From the NCBI RefSeq assembly GCF_028553805.1, contig NZ_CP067140.1, positions 2,666,001-2,730,000 of the forward strand: a stretch of DNA of 64,000 nt. Reading direction: 5' to 3'. Numbering within the stretch: position 1 is the stretch's first letter; every line of letters begins with the position of its first letter. The notes beneath the pieces were generated by a model. The model made no database searches. It had not been told where the DNA came from and saw nothing but the letters and a program-made list of their open reading frames with translations. The translations under genes and the position numbers were made by a program. Source of the DNA: Paracoccus saliphilus (GTDB lineage: Bacteria; Pseudomonadota; Alphaproteobacteria; Rhodobacterales; Rhodobacteraceae). Of this stretch, positions 59,448 to 64,000 are shown piece after piece.

Positions 59448-59945
59448 ATGAAACCGATGATTAAAGCCGGAATGATTTCCGCCCTGACCGGCCTGGGCGC
59501 CGTGGCAATGCTGGCCCCCGCATATGCCGCCGGGTTCGCCGAGCTGGACGCGAATAGCGATGGCCAACTCGACATGACCGAACTGCAGGCGGCCTTTGAC
59601 GTCCATGCCGAGGCAACCCTTGAAGCCTATGACACGGACGGCGACGGCATGATCAGCGTCGAGGAGGCCGAGGCGATGGCCGCAGGATCGGCGGCGGCTT
59701 CGGCCGAAGGAGCTGCCGAGGCCACCGCCGAAGGCGCGGCTGAAGGTGCAGCCAACGCGGCTGAGGGGCTGGAACAGGCTGGCGAGGTCGCTTCCGATGC
59801 GGCCGAAACTGGCATGTCGACGGCAACCGAGGCGACCGACGGTGCGGCCGAGGCAGTCGGGAATGCACTGCCCGCCACCGGAGGGGCCGAAATCGGTGCC
59901 GAAGCCGGCGCGTCGGTCGAAGCGGGTACCGAACCGGCGAACTGA
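59448..59945 (+). CDS. Exported EF-hand protein with Ala/Glu-rich tail
   Basis: A 165-residue protein. The signal peptide is MKPMIKAGMISALTGLGAVA onward, with a likely cleavage at AYA-AG. Two EF-hand loops follow: DANSDGQLDMTE (about residues 36-47) and DTDGDGMISVEE (about 62-73), both with Asp/Asn/Glu at calcium-ligand positions. The remaining 90 residues are low-complexity, dominated by Ala, Glu and Gly with GAAEATAEGAAEGAA-like repeats, probably disordered or loosely helical. ATG 59448 follows CAAGGAGTCTCAC. Function unknown; calcium binding in the periplasm is predicted. A textbook terminator follows. Confidence 0.88.
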   Translation: MKPMIKAGMISALTGLGAVAMLAPAYAAGFAELDANSDGQLDMTELQAAFDVHAEATLEAYDTDGDGMISVEEAEAMAAGSAAASAEGAAEATAEGAAEGAANAAEGLEQAGEVASDAAETGMSTATEATDGAAEAVGNALPATGGAEIGAEAGASVEAGTEPAN

Positions 59946-59968
59946 TCGCGATCAGATCCCATGACACG

Positions 59969-60007
59969 GGCTCCGACCGGGTCACCCGGTCGGAGCCTTC
60001 GTTTTTT
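59969..60007 (+). terminator. Intrinsic terminator of the EF-hand gene
   Basis: GGCTCCGACCGGG (59969-59981) pairs perfectly with CCCGGTCGGAGCC (59985-59997) around a 3-base loop, followed by TTCG and six Ts. Confidence 0.95.
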
Positions 60008-60175
60008 CAACGCCTTTTTATCTACCCTGCCCCAACGCCCGGGTTCGGAATATCAGGTCGGTTCAGACAGCTATAGTTCTTTGCTTTTTACATATTTACC
60101 GACAGAAAACCGGTGTCGCCCAGACATGGAAACGCATTATGCTGCACTCGCAGTAATCAGTTCTGGAGCCGAGAC

Positions 60176-61240
60176 ATGAAAGAGAAAAGCATCAATCTGG
60201 CGTTACAAGGGGGCGGCGCGCATGGCGCCTTTGCCTGGGGTGTTCTCGATCGGCTTCTGGATGAGGATTGGCTAAAGATTTCGGCCATCACCGGCACCTC
60301 GGCGGGTGCGTTGAACGGGGCGGCACTGAAGGCCGGGCTGTCCCGGCACAGCGGCGCCAGGGGACGGCAAGCGGCACGGAAGAATCTCGATTACCTCTGG
60401 GGAGAGGTCGGGCAAATCTCGGACAATAATGTCGTGCGCTGGATGCATTCCCTGATGCCCATGCCCCGCGGGTTTCATCGCCTGACCGAGATGTTCTCTC
60501 CCGCCGCATGGATGGACAGCATGACACGGGTCTTCAGCCCCTATGATTACGGCCCGTTCTACGTCAATCCGCTGGCGGCGGTGCTGCGCGAGTTGCCCTA
60601 TCCGAGTTTCAGTACCGGACAGGGGCCGGAGCTATTCGTTGCAGCGACGAATGTGCGCACGGGGCGTATGCGAGTCTTCACCGGGCGCCATGTGACGCCC
60701 GACGCGGTGATGGCCTCCGCCTGTTTGCCAAGCCTGTTTCGCGCGGTCGAGATCCGGGATCCGGAAACGGGTGAGACCGACGCCTATTGGGACGGCGGTT
60801 TCACTGGTAACCCGGCCTTGTTCCCGCTTTACCGCGCCCATCTGCCGCGCGATATCGTGATCGTGAATATCAACCCGATGATGCGCGATTGCGTGCCCAA
60901 AACTCCTGTCGATATCGCCGACCGGGTCAACGAGATCAGTTTCAACTCGGCGCTGATGGCCGATCTGCGAGCGATCAACTTCGTCAAGAAGCTGGATGCC
61001 GAAGATCGCTTGGGCGACCGGGCCATGAAAGTTCCGCTGATCCACATGATCCTTGACGACACCCTGATGAACGATTTGTCCGCGCGCTCCAAGATGATGC
61101 CCGAGCCGGGGATGCTTGCCCGGATGAAAGAGGCCGGGCGTGACGCCGCTGACAGTTTCCTGAACGATCACGCGGATTCCTTGAACGGCAAAGACACGGT
61201 GGATCTGTCGACGCTGTTCACCGGTGTGACCGTGGGCTAA
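60176..61240 (+). CDS. Patatin-like phospholipase family protein
   Basis: A 354-residue patatin-type lipid acyl hydrolase with a Ser-Asp dyad. The oxyanion loop is LALQGGGAHGAFAWGVLDRL near residues 8-27. The nucleophile is in AITGTSAGALNGAAL (Ser near 42). The dyad aspartate is in YWDGGFTGNPALFPLYRAHL near residue 206. No signal peptide is seen, so it acts in the cytoplasm or at the inner leaflet. The length and the DUF3734-like C-terminal half (LIHMILDDTLMNDLSARSKM) resemble proteins found near polyhydroxyalkanoate genes in other alphaproteobacteria, but none is present here. ATG 60176 follows TGGAGCCGAGAC. Confidence 0.93.
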   Translation: MKEKSINLALQGGGAHGAFAWGVLDRLLDEDWLKISAITGTSAGALNGAALKAGLSRHSGARGRQAARKNLDYLWGEVGQISDNNVVRWMHSLMPMPRGFHRLTEMFSPAAWMDSMTRVFSPYDYGPFYVNPLAAVLRELPYPSFSTGQGPELFVAATNVRTGRMRVFTGRHVTPDAVMASACLPSLFRAVEIRDPETGETDAYWDGGFTGNPALFPLYRAHLPRDIVIVNINPMMRDCVPKTPVDIADRVNEISFNSALMADLRAINFVKKLDAEDRLGDRAMKVPLIHMILDDTLMNDLSARSKMMPEPGMLARMKEAGRDAADSFLNDHADSLNGKDTVDLSTLFTGVTVG

Positions 61241-61246
61241 CGGGCG

Positions 61247-61283
61247 GGGCTGCCTGATCCAAGCAGCCCGCGCCTGACGCGGG
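61247..61283. terminator. Overlapping hairpins between convergent patatin and betA genes
   Basis: GGGCTGC (61247-61253) pairs with GCAGCCC (61263-61269), and CCCGCG (61267-61272) with CGCGGG (61278-61283). The two stems share bases 61267-61269. The position between convergent stops suggests bidirectional termination. Confidence 0.5.
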
Positions 61284-61284
61284 A

Positions 61285-62871
61285 TCAGCCCCGCAGGATA
61301 TGGTCGGCAGCCTTTTCCCCGACCATGATCGAAGGGCCGTTCAGGTTGCCATTGGTGATCCGCGGGAAGACCGAACTGTCGACGACCCGCAGATTCTCTG
61401 CTCCAATGACGCGAAGCTCGGGATCGACCACGGCTTGCGGATCATCCGGCTGTCCGATCTTGGCCGTGCCGCAGGGATGGAACGCGGATTCGGCATGTTC
61501 GCGGATAAAGGCGTCGATCTGCTCGTCGCTTTGCACATCGGCACCGGGCTGGATTTCATCCCCGCGATATTCCTCGAAGGCGGGCTGATCGAAGATCTGC
61601 CGGGTCAGGCGCACGCAGGCCCGGAATTCCTTCCAGTCATCGGGATGCGACATGTAGTTGAAGCGGATTTCTGGCGCCTCTGTCGGATCATCCGAGACCA
61701 GCCGGACGGTACCGCGCGATTTCGACCGCATCGGGCCGACATGGGCCTGGAATCCGTGCCCCTTAGCCGCCGCCTTGCCGTCATAGCGCACCGCGAGCGG
61801 CAGGAAGTGATACTGGATATCCGGATAATCCTTATCGTTGCCCGAGCGAATGAAGCCACAGCTTTCGAACTGGTTCGACGCGCCAAGTCCGGTCTTTTGC
61901 AGCAGCCATTCGATCCCTACCCGGCTTTTGCCCAGAAGGTTGTAATATGTATAAAGGCTGACCGGCTTTAATGCCTTGTATTGCATGTAGATTTCCAGAT
62001 GGTCCTGCAGGTTGGCACCAACGCCCGGACGGTCGGCCAGCGGCGTGATTCCATGTTCGCGCAGGTGCTCCGCCGGACCGATGCCCGACAGCATCAGGAT
62101 TTTCGGCGTGTTGATCGAACTGGCCGACAGGATCACCTCGCGTCCCGCGGTGATATTCTCGATCCGTCCCTTGCGCTCGACCTCGACGCCATAGGCGCGA
62201 TTGCCTTCCAGCAGGATACGGCGGGCAAAGGCGCGGATCACCTGCAACCGGCCGTTCTTGCGGGCCGGGCGCAGATAGGCATTGGCGGCAGACCAGCGGC
62301 GGCCCTTCCAGATGGTCGCCTCCATCGGGCCAAAACCCTCCTGGTGCTCGCCATTGTAATCGTCGGTGCGCGGCCAGCCCGCCTGTGCTCCGGCCTCGAT
62401 GAAGGCGTTGAACAGCGGGTTCTTGCGCTTGCCACGGGTGATATGCAGCGGCCCGCTGTCCCCACGCCATTCCGAGACGCCGCCATGCCAAGTCTCCATG
62501 CGCTTGAAATAGGGCAGAACGTCGTCATAGTCCCAGCCCGCAGCACCGGATTCCTTCCAGAATTCAAAGTCCTTGCGGTTCCCCCGCACGAAAACCATAC
62601 CGTTGATCGAAGAGGAACCGCCCAGCACCTTGCCCCGTGGCGTGACCAGCCGCCGTCCTCCCAGATGAGGCTCGGGCTGCGACGAGAAACCCCAGTCATA
62701 GCGCGACATGTTCATCGGATAGCTGAGCGCGCCCGGCATCTGGATGAAGGGGCCGATATCGCTGCCCCCGAACTCGATCAGGGTGACGCTGCGGCCCGCC
62801 TCGGTCAGGCGATAGGCCAGTGCGCAACCGGCGCTGCCTGCGCCGATGATGACATAATCGGATTGGCTCAT
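61285..62871 (-). CDS. betA: Choline dehydrogenase (GMC oxidoreductase)
   Basis: A 528-residue FAD enzyme of the GMC family that oxidises choline to betaine aldehyde. The dinucleotide motif [13 protein letters not shown] is at residues 9-21. The GMC signatures are [20 protein letters not shown] near residues 77-96 and [20 protein letters not shown] near 255-274. The catalytic His region is [13 protein letters not shown], and [20 protein letters not shown] ends the protein. The [10 protein letters not shown] start at 62871 is the family start. betB lies 31 bases upstream on the same strand, which supports choline as substrate and a role in glycine betaine synthesis. Confidence 0.93.
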   Translation of the reverse strand: MSQSDYVIIGAGSAGCALAYRLTEAGRSVTLIEFGGSDIGPFIQMPGALSYPMNMSRYDWGFSSQPEPHLGGRRLVTPRGKVLGGSSSINGMVFVRGNRKDFEFWKESGAAGWDYDDVLPYFKRMETWHGGVSEWRGDSGPLHITRGKRKNPLFNAFIEAGAQAGWPRTDDYNGEHQEGFGPMEATIWKGRRWSAANAYLRPARKNGRLQVIRAFARRILLEGNRAYGVEVERKGRIENITAGREVILSASSINTPKILMLSGIGPAEHLREHGITPLADRPGVGANLQDHLEIYMQYKALKPVSLYTYYNLLGKSRVGIEWLLQKTGLGASNQFESCGFIRSGNDKDYPDIQYHFLPLAVRYDGKAAAKGHGFQAHVGPMRSKSRGTVRLVSDDPTEAPEIRFNYMSHPDDWKEFRACVRLTRQIFDQPAFEEYRGDEIQPGADVQSDEQIDAFIREHAESAFHPCGTAKIGQPDDPQAVVDPELRVIGAENLRVVDSSVFPRITNGNLNGPSIMVGEKAADHILRG

Positions 62872-62902
62872 TGCTGCATCTTTCCCAAAGCGGCGGAGCA
62901 GA

Positions 62903-64000
62903 TCAGTAGGGCGCGTCGACGCCCCCCATGCCCACATAAACAGATTTCAATTGCGAATAGTGCTCGATCGCAGCGGCGGAGTTCTCACGGCCCAGCCCCG
63001 ACTGCTTGACGCCACCGAAGGGCATCTCGACCGGGGTCAGATTGTAGGTGTTGATCCAGCAGGTGCCGGCCTCCAGCCGGCCGACGACGCGATGGGCGCG
63101 GGTCAGGTCCTGCGTGAACACACCCGCCGCAAGCCCGTATCCGGTCGCATTGGCACGGCAAACGACTTCCTGCTCGTCATAGAAGGCCAGCGTGGTCATG
63201 ACCGGGCCAAAGATCTCATCACGGGTAATTGTCATCTCGTCCGAGGCATCGGTGAAAACCGTCGGCGGGATGAAGGCGCCCTCGCCCGGACCTCCACAGA
63301 GAAGCTGTGCGCCCTCGGCCTCGCCCGCCGCGATGGCGGCGCGGATCTTTTCGGCCTGCGCGGGGCTGACGATCGGGCCGTGCTGCGTCTCGGGATCGAG
63401 CGGATCGCCCATGCGGACATTGCGAACACGTTCTGCAAGGCGGTCAAGAAAGGCTTCACGAATGCCCTCTTGCAAAAAGACCCGCGTCCCATTCGAACAG
63501 ATCTGCCCCGAGGAATAGAAATTTGCCAGCATCGCCGCGCTGACCGCGTCTTCCAGATTGGCGTCGTCGAAAACGATCAGCGGCGACTTGCCGCCAAGTT
63601 CCATGGTGACATGGCGCATCCCCTCGGCGGCAGCGGTATAGACTCGACGCCCCGTCGGCACCGAGCCGGTCAGCGAAACCTTGGCCACGTTCGGGTCGGT
63701 GGTCAGCGCCGCACCGACCTGTCCGCGTCCCTGCACGACGTTGTAAACGCCTTCCGGAAGGCCCGCCTCCAGAAGGATTTCCGCCAGTTTCAAGGCCCCA
63801 AGGGGGGTTTCCTCGGACGGCTTGTAAACCATGGCATTGCCCATGACCAATGCCGGAGCAGCCTTCCAGCAGGCGATCTGACTCGGATAGTTCCAAGCCC
63901 CGATGCCCGCGCAAACGCCAAGCGGTTCGCGCCGCGTGTAGGCCCAATCCCGTCCCAAGGGAATCATCTGGCCGGTGATCGACGCCGCCAGCCCGCCGAA
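62903..64000 (-). CDS. betB: Betaine-aldehyde dehydrogenase (5' end outside window)
   Basis: An NAD-dependent aldehyde dehydrogenase. About 365 C-terminal residues are visible and the frame continues past the window end ([19 protein letters not shown] at the edge); the ATG at 63967 is internal. The NAD-binding lobe has [20 protein letters not shown] and [15 protein letters not shown]. The general base Glu is in [16 protein letters not shown] and the nucleophile Cys in [16 protein letters not shown]. The C-terminal segment is [17 protein letters not shown]. It oxidises betaine aldehyde to glycine betaine after BetA. The gene order betB-betA with a 31-base gap fits an operon whose earlier genes are beyond the window. 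Confidence 0.93.
   Translation of the reverse strand, partial: FGGLAASITGQMIPLGRDWAYTRREPLGVCAGIGAWNYPSQIACWKAAPALVMGNAMVYKPSEETPLGALKLAEILLEAGLPEGVYNVVQGRGQVGAALTTDPNVAKVSLTGSVPTGRRVYTAAAEGMRHVTMELGGKSPLIVFDDANLEDAVSAAMLANFYSSGQICSNGTRVFLQEGIREAFLDRLAERVRNVRMGDPLDPETQHGPIVSPAQAEKIRAAIAAGEAEGAQLLCGGPGEGAFIPPTVFTDASDEMTITRDEIFGPVMTTLAFYDEQEVVCRANATGYGLAAGVFTQDLTRAHRVVGRLEAGTCWINTYNLTPVEMPFGGVKQSGLGRENSAAAIEHYSQLKSVYVGMGGVDAPY

Noticed and set aside
59121..59606. A 161-codon minus-strand frame opposite the EF-hand gene
   Set aside because: No domain or ribosome-binding site, and it is antisense to a gene with a signal peptide, EF-hands and terminator.

Overview
The window is GC-rich alphaproteobacterial chromosome, most likely a Rhodobacterales member near Paracoccus. 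Supporting signs are a separate F0 operon (atpI-B-E-b'-b), the secG-pyrG pair, TRAP-TAXI importers next to acyl-CoA catabolism, a Hint_2/RTX secreted protein, and a recurring 3'-end motif (GGGATATTT followed by ATGAAGAAGAA). This is a judgement from gene content and protein sequence, not a database match. No tRNA, rRNA, CRISPR array, intact insertion sequence or phage gene was seen.

Layout. 1-5.6 kb is housekeeping: a partial glutathione S-transferase, ispH, cobQ, secG, pyrG. 5.6-16 kb is a minus-strand catabolic operon: TAXI receptor, fused DctQM permease, AMP-forming acyl-CoA ligase, thiolase, bifunctional hydratase/dehydrogenase and two acyl-CoA dehydrogenases. Its enzyme set resembles the pimelate (pim) operon. 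A divergent IclR regulator faces it across two TGCGAA inverted repeats. 17-23 kb holds a LysR gene divergent from a second TAXI-TRAP importer followed by a two-subunit CoA-transferase. 23-34 kb is a second large minus-strand catabolic cluster: LysR, DUF35, lipid-transfer/thiolase-like protein, ADP-forming CoA ligase, MaoC hydratase, two acyl-CoA dehydrogenases, enoyl-CoA hydratase, SDR and an orphan transporter. An AidB-like acyl-CoA dehydrogenase diverges from its LysR gene.

36-64 kb is mostly core: hrpB, ycjX/DUF697, a cold-shock gene, a FadR-type regulator, an exported DsrE-like protein, the F0 ATP synthase genes, arsR with psuK-psuG, a protease-RTX-Hint protein, DUF502, a DsbA-like oxidoreductase, an aminotransferase, an amidase, mrcA, prfB, a GNAT protein, an EF-hand protein, a patatin-like lipase, betA and partial betB.

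The most interesting observation links the two catabolic regions. The start of lysR, the divergent promoter and the start of the AidB-like gene (34.05-34.31 kb) exist as a decayed copy at 18.08-18.33 kb, in front of the second TAXI-TRAP operon. Both gene fragments are broken, but a 39-bp block of promoter DNA with a CATAT-N6-ATATG dyad is perfectly conserved. This suggests the importer operon acquired the promoter of the catabolic cluster, so that uptake and degradation may be co-controlled. The second cluster itself looks like a route for a branched or cyclic acid, with an Ltp-type protein lacking the thiolase cysteine and a DUF35 partner lacking every zinc-ribbon cysteine.
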